Made by a program: the position numbers and the translations under genes
Shown here: one piece after another, positions 50,946-62,468 of the stretch
Layout of the letters: each line of letters opens with the position of its first letter
How positions within the stretch are numbered: position 1 is the stretch's first letter
The notes under the pieces: generated by a model
Told to the model about the DNA's origin: nothing
The model's database searches: none
Seen by the model: the letters and a program-made list of their open reading frames with translations, nothing else
DNA from: Cladosporium sp. IMV 00045
Lineage: Eukaryota > Ascomycota > Dothideomycetes > Cladosporiales > Cladosporiaceae
NCBI GenBank assembly: GCA_001931905.2
Contig: MSJI02000878.1
Span: forward strand, 62,001-126,000
Length of the DNA: 64,000 nt
Reading direction: 5' to 3'

Positions 50946-52988
50946 TTACGAAGCAGCGTCGGCATCCCCTTTCGCCACGCACCATTTCCCCTCATCCCAC
51001 CCCGGAGGACGCCATTCGAAAAGATCGAAAGCTTCTCGAGTCCACGGACCGGCTTCACTGGATGCAGTCTGCGATTTTGGCTGTGCGGGAGGTTTTGGCG
51101 CTTGGAAAGGCTTGTTCAGCATAACGGTCAAGGTGCCATTTGATGCAACATTGAGCGAGGTTGGGAAGCATGCTTGGGCGCTTTTGCGAACCTCCCTTCG
51201 ACCAATGCCAGGACGCCGACGATCCGGCTGAGGAGCAGCACTGGGTGGAGTATCTGGATCTGGAGCTGGTGGAGGAGGCCGGGTATCTTCCTGCTGAGGC
51301 AAATTGGTTGTTGCAGCCGGGCGGGCTCGAGCTGGCGGAGGAACCACTGGCGCTTGTGGAGGGGTTGGAGGTCTGTCTTGCAGAGCTTCACCCACAGTTT
51401 CAGAAGCTGCTCTTGTTTGCAGTGCATTGTCGTTCTCCGCAGGAACAGTAGGCGGGCGCAATACGCGAACAGGTCCACCCGGGACTCGCTTTGCAGGTCT
51501 TGCTGCAGAAGCAGCAGTGCCCCTTTCAGATACCACCCTACGAAACTGGCGATCGTGGCGATCAGGCTTCTCGATCGCTGGCTCTTCGCGTGGTGGTTCC
51601 GTTTGCCTTCCCGAGGTATCGTCTATACGTCTTAATTCAGACGCTGTAGCTTCCGCGTCGTCGATAACAGCATTCAAATCTTCAGCCCGCTGCTGAGCAA
51701 TCTTCTTCATCTTTGCCAATCGTTCTTCAAGTAAATCTCGTTGTGTTTTGCGTTTTTTTGATGTAGGTTTACTGGATTCTGTTGTGATCTCGTGGTCCGT
51801 TGTGCGAGCCGATGGTGGTGGGACATCATCAAGACATGCAAGCGTTTTCCTCTTCTGCGTTCCCGTGGCCATACGAAGAGTTTGACTTGCTTTGGTGCTT
51901 GGTGGTAGAAACGGTGGCGCGACGTGTACTTCGGTGTCTGCAGGCTCGTCCGATATACCAGCCTCATCGCCCGGAGCACCTTGCTCATGTCGTACGGGGG
52001 TCTCAACCTGCGGTTCTTCTCTTTGCTCTTTCGTCTTACTCTTCTCGCGGACTTGTGTTTGGAATGCCGGAGAGCTCGATCGAATCGCTGTCTTCAGAGC
52101 TGGCCGAGGCGGAGGGGAAACTTCTCTGACCGGTGACGAAGCAGGACCAACAGCATCACTTGAGAAACACGGAAGGAACTTAGAAGGCGAATCCTCACCA
52201 TCATCCGACAAGTCAATGACCTCTTTCGTCCCAAGTCTCTGTTGGCCCGGAGGAAGAGACGCGCTCTTTGCGGCTTTCGCTCTGGCGTCTGCTGTTCGCT
52301 TCCACAACGGTGTTTCTCTTTGCGCATCTTGTCGAGGCGCTGTCGTTGTCCTCGTGACATTCCAGCCGTCTGCCTTTGCCCGTTTAGGCGGACGTCCACT
52401 TTCCCAATCTTCGTTCTCCTCCGCTCGTCTGATCTCGAACGGTGATTTGGCAGGCAAGTTCGCCTTGCCAATTCGGCCCTTGGGAGTTCCAAGCAGAGCA
52501 TTGAGCGAGCGATGCTTAGGCTGCGAGCCTACCGCAGCAGCATTCGCAGTCCCCGGCCGTGTCATAGGAGGACCCATAACTCTAGTAGGAGTCGCCACAC
52601 CTCTCGCAGGCGAACTCGACCTCTGCACCCCCTTCGCCTGCCTACTCTTCTTCGCACTCTGCTTCAACTCCGTCAAATCCGTCTCCGTCCTCCCCACACT
52701 CTCCGCAACTTGCACCAGCACCGCGTCCTTCTCCAGCGTCATCTCATCGCCCTCTTGCAGAGCCGCGTCTTCCTTCCAGTGCATGTCGCCGATGAAGTTG
52801 CGCGGCACGTCGTACACCATGACGCGCTTGTTGAAGGTGTGGAAGCGCAGGAAGCCATCTTGCCAGCGCTTCTGCTTGCGGCGGATGTCGTGGGTGTAGA
52901 GGCAGTTGAATTCGAGGACGGGCGCGGTGTTTTGGCTCGGTGGGACGGAGAGAGAGGGCGTGCTCGTGCGGTGGACGGCGGCTGTCAT
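50946..52988 (-). CDS. DUF2439 (Mte1/Dbl2/ZGRF1-type) genome-stability protein
   Basis: 680 residues from the ATG at 52988; an in-frame ATG 21 codons upstream is less likely. The N-terminal domain (about 21-94) is DUF2439: VLEFNCLYTHDIRRKQKRWQDG, LRFHTFNKRVMVYD, GDEMTLEKDAVLVQV. In yeast Mte1 and fission yeast Dbl2 this domain binds the helicases Mph1/Fml1 and acts at D-loops during recombination repair. The remaining 580 residues are disordered, Pro/Ser/Arg-rich, with a SUMO-interaction-like VIDLSDDGED, a coiled-coil LLEERLAKMKKIAQQRAEDL and a C-terminal PWTREAFDLFEWRPPGW motif that is conserved in fungal relatives. No helicase domain is fused, unlike vertebrate ZGRF1. Confidence 0.82.
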   Translation of the reverse strand: MTAAVHRTSTPSLSVPPSQNTAPVLEFNCLYTHDIRRKQKRWQDGFLRFHTFNKRVMVYDVPRNFIGDMHWKEDAALQEGDEMTLEKDAVLVQVAESVGRTETDLTELKQSAKKSRQAKGVQRSSSPARGVATPTRVMGPPMTRPGTANAAAVGSQPKHRSLNALLGTPKGRIGKANLPAKSPFEIRRAEENEDWESGRPPKRAKADGWNVTRTTTAPRQDAQRETPLWKRTADARAKAAKSASLPPGQQRLGTKEVIDLSDDGEDSPSKFLPCFSSDAVGPASSPVREVSPPPRPALKTAIRSSSPAFQTQVREKSKTKEQREEPQVETPVRHEQGAPGDEAGISDEPADTEVHVAPPFLPPSTKASQTLRMATGTQKRKTLACLDDVPPPSARTTDHEITTESSKPTSKKRKTQRDLLEERLAKMKKIAQQRAEDLNAVIDDAEATASELRRIDDTSGRQTEPPREEPAIEKPDRHDRQFRRVVSERGTAASAARPAKRVPGGPVRVLRPPTVPAENDNALQTRAASETVGEALQDRPPTPPQAPVVPPPARARPAATTNLPQQEDTRPPPPAPDPDTPPSAAPQPDRRRPGIGRREVRKSAQACFPTSLNVASNGTLTVMLNKPFQAPKPPAQPKSQTASSEAGPWTREAFDLFEWRPPGWDEGKWCVAKGDADAAS

Positions 52989-54362
52989 GGTCTTCTTGAG
53001 TAAGTGATCATGCTGAGTGTATGCTCCTCTTCTTTTGCGTGTGTGAAGCAAGAGATGGTCGTTTCTGGCAAATTGACGTCGATGATTTGCAGGCCGCGAA
53101 GTCGCGCGTCGACGAAGCGCGGAAGGCGCGCGACGGTCACGTTACCTCTTTATCGCAGCTCCGAATACTACATGTACACCTCACTGCAAAAATCACCTTA
53201 CGATTCATTGTGCCTGTATCACATGTCTCATTGCAATGAGCATCAATATTGCCTGTCTGTCATGCTTGAACGTGCATTTGCCTTCCACCAATAGCAAACT
53301 ATGAAACGAACTTCGTTCTTAGCCTGGAGAGTAATACAACCAGCAAGAGTCGAATCTGAATAGAATGCTCAAATGATGAACTAATTGACAGGCAAACTGC
53401 ACAAATTCGAGATTCACGGTTTCTACCTTTCCCATTCAAGGCCATCAGGCTGACTTGCTGAGTGGCGTATACCTGCAAGGCGCAGCAAAGCACGAGGCTG
53501 AAACATGGCATGGGTTGTTTCTCACCGGTCAACAAGCTGATAAACGCTGCCGCTCGCTATCGATGATACCTAGTCGATACTGATGACCACTTGTGAGATT
53601 GAAGAAATCGATGGAATTGAAGTCTAGTACCACAGCAAGTCTGTCTCCGACAAAAGGAAAACAGTGGGTGGTCGCAAGTTGTTGATGCGACAGCTGGTTG
53701 TGGGAGCATGCCGAGACGAGATTCGCGTTTCAGACGAGCCAAACACTTGTTTTCGCCAAACAGAATGCCGTTATCATCAAGCCGGTACAACCGAATTTCA
53801 AGAGTCCACAAGACATGGAATAGCGTCAACGGTGGTGAGGACGTGAAGAAGAAGACCCTTAAGGAGATACAGAAACAGTCGATGGTAGATCGCAATATAG
53901 AGTTGAGGAGCAGCTGGAAGGGCGCATGGCTCAACGCCAAGTTGCCCTCGCGGCCTGAGCTTGTTTACAAGGCAGACGCCAGCGAGCCGCTTATATCTAC
54001 CTCGAGCCTCTTCTCTCGATGTCCCCGCACCGAATCGCCGCCTCACTTACCATTCCCACACATACGCCCCGTCAGCCTCACTTCCACGCCCAAAATACTC
54101 CCCAGGAGCTTGGACCTCACTCGCGCATCGACATCGTCATCCAAGGATTTTTTTTTCTGCCCTCACTTCGCCCATATTACTACCATTCACGGCGCCTGCA
54201 AGGCTTCGCGCCGCCTTGTCCTGGCGTGCACTGGTTGCATGCTCCATCTGTTCCAGGCCCACATCCCACTTCTCTTTCTCTCTGCTGTAGTCGCCTCAGG
54301 CATCTTTCTTCTCTCTGCTCGCGCCAGTGACTGACTCGGGTCGCGCGCTTTAATTCATTAAC
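52989..54362. promoter_or_regulatory. Divergent upstream region, 1.4 kb
   Basis: Separates the DUF2439 gene from NC2-alpha. An open frame at 53708-54334 has no family features and includes pyrimidine-rich leader-like sequence. A T/C-rich stretch lies about 230 bp before the NC2-alpha start (TTTTTTTTCTGCCC at about 54150). Confidence 0.45.
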
Positions 54363-55229
54363 ATGTCTTCTTACCGCCCTCAATCCCCGGACCTATCTTC
54401 TTACGCTCCTCAATCTCCCAACCTCTCCAACACCAACACTTACCGTCCACAAAGTCCGGATCTTTCTGGTCTTGGCCCGCCCGGCCCACAGCTGCCTGTT
54501 CATTCTTCCTCCTATCAGAACATCCCACCACCTGTGTTCGCGGATCAATCTTATCAAGGACCTACCACTGCCTTCTCGCATCCTGCCGTACCCGCCATCC
54601 CGGCAGCATTCCCTCACACCCAATACGGCCAGCCACCAGCTCCATACGCCATGCCCCCGCGACGACAGATCAAAGAGGAGGACGAGGAATACATGCCCGA
54701 CGCGTTTGCGCACCACCCTGCCCACCAGCATTACCCTCACATGCCTGCCAATGGCTCCGCAATGGGATTCCCTCCAGGCCAGATGATCAAGACAGAAGCA
54801 CCTCCCGACCCCACGCACGGCGTTGCTCTCAAAACGTCCTTCCCTGTCGCTCGCATCAAGCGTATCATGCAAGCCGACGAAGACATCGGAAAAGTCGCAC
54901 AGGTCACCCCGCACGTCGTCAGTCGCGCACTCGAGCTTTTTATGATCAAGCTCATCACCGCGTCAGCCGATCACGCAAGAGGAGGACCCGCCGCCGCCGG
55001 AGGTAGCGCTGGAGCTTCAAAAGGCCCCAAACGTGTGTTGGCGCAGCACTTGAAACGCGCCATTCAGGCAGACGAGACTTTCGATTTCCTGGCAGACATT
55101 ATCGCGAAAGTTCCTGACGCGCCGGCGAGCAAGTCGAAGAAAGAGCCGACGAGCGATTCCGAGGAAGCGAAACCCAAAGCTGCTGCGAGGAAGGGCAGGA
55201 AGAGAAAGGATTCGGGGGATGATATGTGA
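54363..55229 (+). CDS. BUR6: NC2-alpha / Bur6 (DRAP1) histone-fold transcription cofactor
   Basis: 288 residues, single exon. NC2-alpha pairs with NC2-beta (Dr1) through histone folds, clamps TBP on promoters and represses or tunes Pol II transcription. The fold (about 157-252) starts KTSFPVARIKRIMQADEDIGKVAQ and continues VSRALELFMIKLITAS, then RVLAQHLKRAIQADETFDFLADIIAKV. A Gly/Ala insert (about 206-222) lengthens the loop after the long helix. The N-terminal 150 residues are disordered, beginning with three copies of a (S)YxPQSPxLS motif. The C-terminus is Lys-rich (RKGRKRKDSGDDM). DPB3-like proteins share the fold, but the TSFPVARIKRIMQADEDIGKVAQ sequence favours NC2-alpha. Confidence 0.85.
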   Translation: MSSYRPQSPDLSSYAPQSPNLSNTNTYRPQSPDLSGLGPPGPQLPVHSSSYQNIPPPVFADQSYQGPTTAFSHPAVPAIPAAFPHTQYGQPPAPYAMPPRRQIKEEDEEYMPDAFAHHPAHQHYPHMPANGSAMGFPPGQMIKTEAPPDPTHGVALKTSFPVARIKRIMQADEDIGKVAQVTPHVVSRALELFMIKLITASADHARGGPAAAGGSAGASKGPKRVLAQHLKRAIQADETFDFLADIIAKVPDAPASKSKKEPTSDSEEAKPKAAARKGRKRKDSGDDM

Positions 55230-56730
55230 GGACGCGGTGGAGAGCGAAGGAAAAGAATAATATCATAATGTTTTACGAGCCACATGTTCATGCGGCGCTC
55301 ACGACACGTAATGCAGTAAATGGCAGACGTCAAAAGGTATGCCATCATGGTGGTTCCAAGCACAGAGATCAACCTGCTGACGCCAGGCAGTCCATCATGA
55401 GCCAGCAGAAGCAGCCTATGTTGGTATCGACCCGTGCTGATCGCACGCGATATGTCGACACATCTACCAGTGCATATCAATCACCCGCGCCACCCGCCAT
55501 TCTACGCCTGAAATGGAGGTGCAGATGTGTGGACACTGTGCATGGTCAGATGCTTTGCACGGCGAATTTATCATATCACCCCCACGAAGACGAGTCCCAC
55601 AGCATCACGACCTCTGCTAGCATTTCCACATCATTGCTCACGACTGACGGGATACGATGTGTGGTTGGATATACAGCCTTGAAAACAAGGCAGGAATGCA
55701 AAGCCATAGTTCGGAGGGAGAGCGTGCAACGAGCGTCAAATGCTCGGGATGACGACGGAAACCAAATGACTCAAAATTCTGTCAAGCTATTCCCAGTGCA
55801 TTTATCTGCCCCAATCTACGCAGGGTAGCTACCAGGAAATCAAACAACGCGCTACAAACTCATAGAAACACAAACGCCATCTCCGCCATCTCGTACCATC
55901 ACAAGCCGTTGTCTGCCTGTTGCTAAAACGGCCTGGGTCAAACATGTCAATCAACCTCTCCTATCAAGCCTCCAATCCCCTGTTCCCTTCCAGTCAACGC
56001 AGCTCCCATACTCTAGACTACCCTCTCGGAATCCAAGCCTACGTTTCTCAATTCAGCCTTCCAAATCACTGTTCGCGCCCAGATTCCTTTTTCTGGAAGG
56101 CTTGAGTCGAATCGATTTCAAGGCAGTGGGGGAAAATGAAACACTCTACCAATACCTGCAAGCGAAATGATACGAAACGCAATATGTGACTATTTTTGCC
56201 GTGTCTGAAGTCTACCTAGAAATGAAGACTGAGGCGGTTGGGTTGATAATTCGACATTTCGATTTTTCCCATTGCTGGGAATGATTCTTTAATGTATTGC
56301 GCTGCAAATCACCCTGAAGATCCAGGCCGTCCACACCAGAGTGCATACCTCGTATATTTCATTGATTTATCACATATTTAACATGTGATCGTCAACCCGT
56401 TACCGCCAGCACCTTCGATTCCAGAAGTCCCGTTCCTCACAAAAGCCTCGACCGCGGCTGCTTCCCCCACAGCCCGCAACGGGCCCAGCCGTTCGGCCAA
56501 TCCCTGAAATGAGCTTCCGAGCTTCTGGAGTTGCAGCGTGGCATCAATTCCACAGCGGACTACCACTCCATCACTGCACTACAACATCTCCTCTCCTTCC
56601 TCACGCACGCGATCATTGTAACGATCTCTCACTTTGATCCACTCGACAACTTTCACCAAACACACAAACACCCACCTCTCCAGCAAATACAATCGATCTG
56701 CAATAAACCCCCCAAACCAATACCGTCACA
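55230..56730. other. Intergenic, 1.5 kb, no gene seen
   Basis: Frames at 55226-55828 and 55920-56105 have no support. The last about 150 bp before the SEC61-beta start are CA/CT-rich leader sequence. Confidence 0.5.
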
Positions 56731-57260
56731 ATGGTACGTCCACCCGCATCCCCGTCCGCATCCCAATGCCACACCCTCCCTCCCAAACCCTCACTAACAA
56801 CATCAACCCAGTCCGACTCCCCCGCCCCCTCCCCCGCGCAATCCAGCACCACCGCGCGCCCCGCCTCCCCCAAACCCCCCGGCGGCCCAGCAACCGCAAT
56901 CCGCCGCCGCGCCGCCGCCGACCGCGCCGACAAAGCAGCCAATGCTCGCCCATCCAGCACGCGCGCGGCAGGCGCGGGAGGCAGCAGTTCGACGATGCTG
57001 AAACTTTACACGGACGAGAGCCCCGGGCTGAAAGTCGATCCGTTCGTGGTCATGGTGTTGAGTATTGGGTTTATTATTAGTGTTGTTGCGTTGCATAGTA
57101 AGTCATCTCTACCTTCTGGATTCTTGGGGGTGGGTTGAGGGGTTGGGGGGTTTGGGGGGAGGGGAGGGAGGGGAGAAGGGGTTGTGATGGATTGAGAGAT
57201 GGCAAGCTGACGATTTGATTTGCAGTCCTCGCTAAGGTCACCAAGCGATTCTCTTCGTAA
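56731..57260 (+). CDS. SBH1: Sec61 translocon subunit beta (Sbh1)
   Basis: 107 residues from three exons: the ATG alone (56731-56733), 56812-57097 and 57226-57260. The isolated start codon followed at once by a GTACGT donor gives MSDSPAPSPAQSS, a typical N-terminus for the family. Core motif: TAIRRRAAADRADKAANARPSSTRAAGAGGSSSTMLKLYTDESPGLKVDP, then a single C-terminal membrane anchor (FVVMVLSIGFIISVVALHIL) and a short AKVTKRFSS end. It is the tail-anchored beta subunit of the ER protein-conducting channel and assists signal-sequence insertion. Too short and too split for simple frame searches, but all three splice junctions are needed and consistent. Confidence 0.93.
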
Positions 57261-58102
57261 AGCAAGGGGGATGGAGAAGCAGCAGCAGCAGCGAAAGACG
57301 AAGCCGGAGCGGAACGACGATGCGAGCAGCAGATGTGTGGTGGACCTCGGAGCGAATTGCAAGGAAGACGAAGAAGAAAATCGAGAAAACAAGATACACC
57401 TCGCGGTAAGAAAGGCGAGGGCACCAAACAAGCATGGCGTTATTGGACCTTTCTGGAGATTTCGACATCTCCCCTGTATTCTTTCTCGGGTTTGACAACT
57501 TTTTGAATATACACCTTTTTTTTTTTTTCCATTTTGACCCCTCTTATTCACGGCCTTTTATCGTCACCTCCTTCTCCCTATCTGATCTAACCACGAATTT
57601 CCACGTAACCTCGCCAGAAAGCAGAGACTCGGTTAGAGTGATTGGGCTTATCGTCCTCCCAAGCATGCGCTCGGGCAAGAACAGGGTATCATTTCAAGCC
57701 ATGAGGATATTATGTCCATGAACAAAACAAAACAAAACCGTAACCATGCACGGAGGTGAGAGCTGCTTCATCCGTTTCCGCGAGAGACTGGAATTTCCAG
57801 GAGCTGATAAGAGCTGGATTGATCCTTCTGGGGCCTTTCAAGGGGGGATTCTCAAATTAACTAACTAATTTTCTATCTAAGGAAATGAAAAGTAAGAACG
57901 GGTATCATAGGAGAAGAAAGGAAGAAGGAGAGCAAGAGAAATGAGAAAGAAAACAACACCACACCATAATCCACCCAGCAAAGGCAATCAAGCAAGCAAA
58001 AACGGCAAGAGAAACTCCTCAGTGCGAAAAAGTACCTTCCAAGAAAATGGAAAGAAAGGAAGAAAGCACAAGAAGAGCCGTGCACATGCAAAAGACGTTC
58101 CC
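57261..58102. other. Convergent intergenic region, no gene seen
   Basis: 3' UTRs of SEC61-beta and the P450. Includes a run of about 13 T near 57515. Confidence 0.5.
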
Positions 58103-59816
58103 TCACGGCAGCCTCGGAATGGCGAGCATGTTCATGTTAGTCTGCAAGTGCACCGCGTGCGAGATGGAGTCGATTCCGCGGAAGGGGTCGGCGATTTGCC
58201 AGTCGAAGTTCCTTATCAACTATACGGAAAATCAATCAAAGTCAGCGTCGTGTCACTTCAAAGGACCTGCAATTCTTTCTGTCATAAACTCACCTCAACC
58301 AGCGCCTTATGCAACTCCATCATAGCAATATGCCTGCCCAGACAAACAAACCTCCCACTCCCAAAAACCACATTGACAGTCTGCTGATACTTGACCCGCG
58401 TCTCGTGATCGGCGAGAATCCACCTATCGGGACGGAACAAATGCGCATCCGCCCCGAAAATCAGCGGGTTGCGACACACGGCGTCGTCGCAGATGCCCAC
58501 CTCCGTGCCTTCAGGATAATAAATGCCCTTGACGGTGTCGCCTCCGACAGGCGCGAGTTTGGTCTTCAGCCCGAAGAGGGGCGGGTACATTCTCAGAGCC
58601 TCCCAGAGGCAGGCGGTGAGGTAGGGTAACTTTTGCGCTTCGGCGTAGGTGGCGACGGGGGAGCTGAGGGCGCCGGTGCTGGTCGCCAGGTCGATTTCGG
58701 CGCGCACTTTGGTGTAGGCTACGGGCGTGCCGGCGAGGAGGTAGAGGGCTGAGCGGAGAACGGTGGTGGTGGAGTCGGAGCCGGCGACGATTTGAAGGTT
58801 CGCTTCGACTTCGCACCGCACTTGCGAGAGGCCTTTGTTGATGAAGTGGCCCAGCATGTCTTTCTTGACTTTGGCGTCGGGCCCGAAGCGTTCGGCGACG
58901 GCTTTGCGCGCGAAACCCAGCACGGGTCCCATGCCTTTGGCGTCGCTGGGTTTGGGGGCCGCGAGGAGCTGGAGTAAGGTCGATTGGAAAATCCAGCGGA
59001 CCGTCGGGTGGTTGGCGACCATTTCCATAATTTGCATGCCTGCTGCTGTGAGTTTGCCGTAATCCCAGAGGTCGGCGTTGGCGGCCATGAAGCCGAAGGA
59101 TTTCCCGAATGCCACGGTGCTGAGGACGTCGAGGGTGAAGTAGCGCGCGATCGAAGCCATGTCGACGACGGTGTTGCTGTATTTGCTGCGGATCAGGGTG
59201 ATCATCTCCTCGACGCAGGCGTCGATGTCGGGTTCGAGGGTGTCGATGTCGCGGCCGTTGTACTACGAAGCTAGGTGTTAGTTGACTGACTCGAACGTGG
59301 GATTTCACTTGCACACGCACCCCGCCTATCTCTTTCGATCTAAGGTCGGCATGGAACCTCTCGTCGCGCGAGGAGAAAACCGAATCGTGACGAGGGTCGA
59401 ATCGAAGCCCGTCGTACCACCCGGAGCGCCTCCATTTCGAGCCTGCGGCGTTCATGTGGCGCACGAGGTCGGCATCGTCGGTGACAAGCAGGCGTGGGCC
59501 GATGCGACACGGCGAGCCTGCAAGCCCTTGTCAATACCTCGATTCTCTATTGTGCATGGATTTGCCTGCGCCGGGGATCGGCGTTGCGTGATGATTTACC
59601 ATACTGCTGCAAGGCGTCGAATTCGGCAGAGCTGAGTCGCGAGCAGGCCGATTGCCAAAACAACCACAACGACGTGAACTTGGCGAGTAAGGGACCTTTA
59701 AATTGGCGCAATGCGCGCCAGTTGAGGTACGCGCGAAGACTGAAATACAAGACAAGAAATGACAAGGCCAGCGGGAGAGTCAATGGCGACATCAACAGTG
59801 CCGACAGAGCGGCCAT
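58103..59816 (-). CDS. Cytochrome P450 (pisatin demethylase-like microsomal class)
   Basis: 499 residues from four exons: 59816-59600, 59517-59321, 59262-58294 and 58219-58103; all junctions keep frame. An N-terminal membrane anchor (ALSALLMSPLTLPLALSFLVLYF) is followed by W/FKGP. Oxygen-binding I-helix AGSDSTTT lies at about 298-305, ExxR as EALR at 359-362, PERF-like FRPDRW at about 415-419, and the haem loop FGSGRFVCLG at 438-447 with Cys445. The early segment SPCRIGPRLLVTDDADLVRHM...WYDGLRFDP resembles pisatin-demethylase-type fungal P450s, which act on aromatic compounds; the substrate here is unknown. No reductase or other biosynthetic gene adjoins it. Confidence 0.92.
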
Positions 59817-60758
59817 GATGAAGCTGAGGGGCGAGGTGAAACTCGAAGGATGAAGGGCGCGCCAAAGCGTCGGGTTTCAGGCATTCCTTATTCAAGGAGG
59901 AGAGGGTGCTAAGTACCGGCGGGAGGGTTCTTGACAGGCGTTCGCGTGCGTGGACCGATGGACCGTGTGGGACGGTTGCCAGCATGGACGTCGCCGACGG
60001 CCGAGGCTAGGAGGTATTGGGTGAGAGAGATGCTTTGTGCGGGCATTAATTGGGGCTATATGCCCGCTTCGGTGCGTGGTCTCGTCCATCGTTCATGCTT
60101 TGTTTGTGAGAAAGGAAGAACCTTCTTTCCGCTAGTGCTTCGTGTTTGTGTTTCTGATGGTAGTCCCTTCCCGCCTGTTCGCTTGTGCGCTTCGTCTCGT
60201 CTCGCCTGAGTCGCTTCGCCTTATCGCTTGCTTGGATAAGCCTTGGACTTGATGAATTGCGGTGCTCAAGCGAGACAAGCGAGCTTCACGGACATGTGAT
60301 CGACAGGGATATTCCTTGTTTGCTCTTACAGAATAGAACTTCTATTGATCTTCAGGATGATTTATTACATATACCAGCTATATACTATTGAACGCTCAAA
60401 ATATCTTCGATACACTTTCTCCATCTTCTGAGTGGATGTCCCGCCTCGCATCTCAACGGATTCAGCACTTTCCTATCTGGAAGATCTAGGGAGAGCCGCT
60501 TACGTACGCGGCGTGGCTGGCCAGCGGCATAGAACATCTCTTGCATGACCCATGGCTTTTATCAAGAATGCCGTGTTCCTTCACACATGCAGTCCATACA
60601 CGTGCAGTCCACGTGCGAATGGATGTACACATGGCATGGCAGCGCCACGTCTTCGCCTTATCTGAAACGCGATCACGCCAATCTGTGTAGCGTGGGAGAC
60701 ATGAGCACAGCAGGGCGACAAGGCTTTCATTATTCAGTCATTAATATGGGCATCTCAC
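59817..60758. other. Intergenic, no gene seen
   Basis: Promoter side of the P450 and 3' side of the next minus-strand gene, about 940 bp. TCTCG/CTCGTC simple sequence near 60192. Confidence 0.5.
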
Positions 60759-62468
60759 TCACACCCAGCCACGACCATCTCTAAACATCTCCTCGTCATA
60801 CTCTCCACATATCCCCTGATAAGTCAACCATTTCCCAGAGCTGCCGACTTTCGCGATATTTCCCTTCCGGACACCGCTCTTCCACACTTGCTCGGGCCAG
60901 TATTCGCGCCTTTTCTGTCCGTCAACATATTCAGCAGCCACGCTGCCGGCTGGTCCATGGCTTGACATGTCAAGCATGCCTCGGAGATACTTCTGGAACC
61001 AAATCTCAGGCCACCAGGTTTCGCGCAGACTCTTCATGCCGTCCCGGTGAGCGTTGTGATGGATTACCACGGGTGAGATTCCCGTCCACACGTCCGTGAA
61101 CAAGTCCACATCCGACCAGGACACGTTCCCTAGCAGGGTTGAGGTGTTGGCGGATGCGTGAAAAGGTCGCTCGGTACTGTTGATGTCCGCTGGCACGTCC
61201 TCGAGACGTTTGCTCTCTCCTTCAATCCCTCGATCTTCCTGCACCTCATCCAGACGTTCCCGATCCGCATACCTAATCCACTCAGTATCATCCTCAGCAA
61301 ACACCGTATTCAACCCAATCTCACTCCCATAATCAACCCCAACCCCAAACTCAAAACTCCCATCCGGCCTAGCAGCAGCTTTCGCGCGCACCTCCTCAAC
61401 ATGCCCTTCATCCCACCCCTCTCTCGGCGGCAAACCAGCATCCCGCCTCGCAATCTCGCGATACAACTCCTGATCCCCAAAAATATGACTAAGAATATAC
61501 TGATCGCTCCCGAAATTCGCATCCTGCGGCGCCTGCTCGAGAGCCTGGTCGAATAATTTCCGCATCGCCCCGACCGTCCCCATGACCACGCCGGAGTTGA
61601 GGAAGCGCTGTCGATACTTGATGTATGGGTTGACTTCGTCGCCGACGTCGGTGTCCGTTTCAGGGCCGTAAATGTCCGCGGGCAGCGAGGATTGCGGTAC
61701 CGCGTAGCATGGAGGGTCGGCTTCGCTCCAGGGCCAGCAGCGTTTCTGGCCGCCGAAGATGATTTTCTGCGAAATTCCTCGGTCTCGTATGATGCTGCTG
61801 CTGTTGCCAAATTCGCGAGCGATGCGTTCGTCCGCTCGGCGGTTGATGTCGAAATACCTATCGACGAGAGTCTGCGGGCGGAGTTGGATCCAGGCGTCGT
61901 AGCCGTCCATCATGAGGACGAGGTCGTCATCGTGAGTCCCGTCCAAGCTGTGCAGGTGGTCGGCGGTGCCTTTGATTTTGGCGAGGTGCGAGCCGCCTTC
62001 GACGAAAGCCGGGTCGTTGAAGTCTTGGTCCCAGTTGATGATTGTGGGATTGGGGTAGCCGAGGACGTTTCCTGAGACGATGGCTTTGCAGAGGTTCGGG
62101 TCGGGTTTCGATGCGGGTATGAATACGTGTAAATTGGATCGGGGGCCTTGGAGGGCGTCGTTGGATGGCGCGACTCGGTGGTAGGCGGTTCGTATGCTGT
62201 GCGTGGGAGAGCGTAAGGTCTGACGCTTGAGTCAGTTGTGTCTTCTTGAGAAACGTCCTGAGCTCACACCTACCGAGTAACATATCGCCACTATGGTAAA
62301 GAGTACAGCGAGCGATACAATGAACGTCTTAACCAGCTTTGCCGGCAACTGGCAACCACGCTGCACCCTGTACGGAGGCGGCGACTGGCTCTCAAGTTTC
62401 GAATACGCTGGCTCAGTCCTCCATCTCATGAACCCAGAGGCTGCAGACTGCCACAGAGATTGCAGCAT
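60759..62468 (-). CDS. Type II membrane, glycosyltransferase-like protein
   Basis: 551 residues from two exons (62468-62274 and 62219-60759). A cytoplasmic tail of about 42 residues is followed by one membrane anchor (KTFIVSLAVLFTIVAICYSVG) and a large lumenal part, the layout of Golgi or ER transferases. After a stem, VFIPASKPDPNLCKAIVSGNVLGYPNPTIINW and DDDLVLMMDGYDAWIQLRPQTLVDRYF (D-x-x-D-type metal site at about 169-173) resemble the donor-binding half of GT-A folds such as the PLOD-type glycosyltransferase domain. Later come KIIFGGQKRCWPW, FLNSGVVMGTVGAMRKLFDQAL, and DQYILSHIFGDQELYRE. Several NxS/T sites. The exact activity is not known; the family is fungal-wide and usually uncharacterised. 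Confidence 0.75.

Noticed and set aside
53708..54334. 208-residue frame upstream of NC2-alpha
   Set aside because: Low-complexity leader-like sequence rich in Ser/Pro/Leu with no family features. It is probably the 5' UTR and promoter of NC2-alpha.
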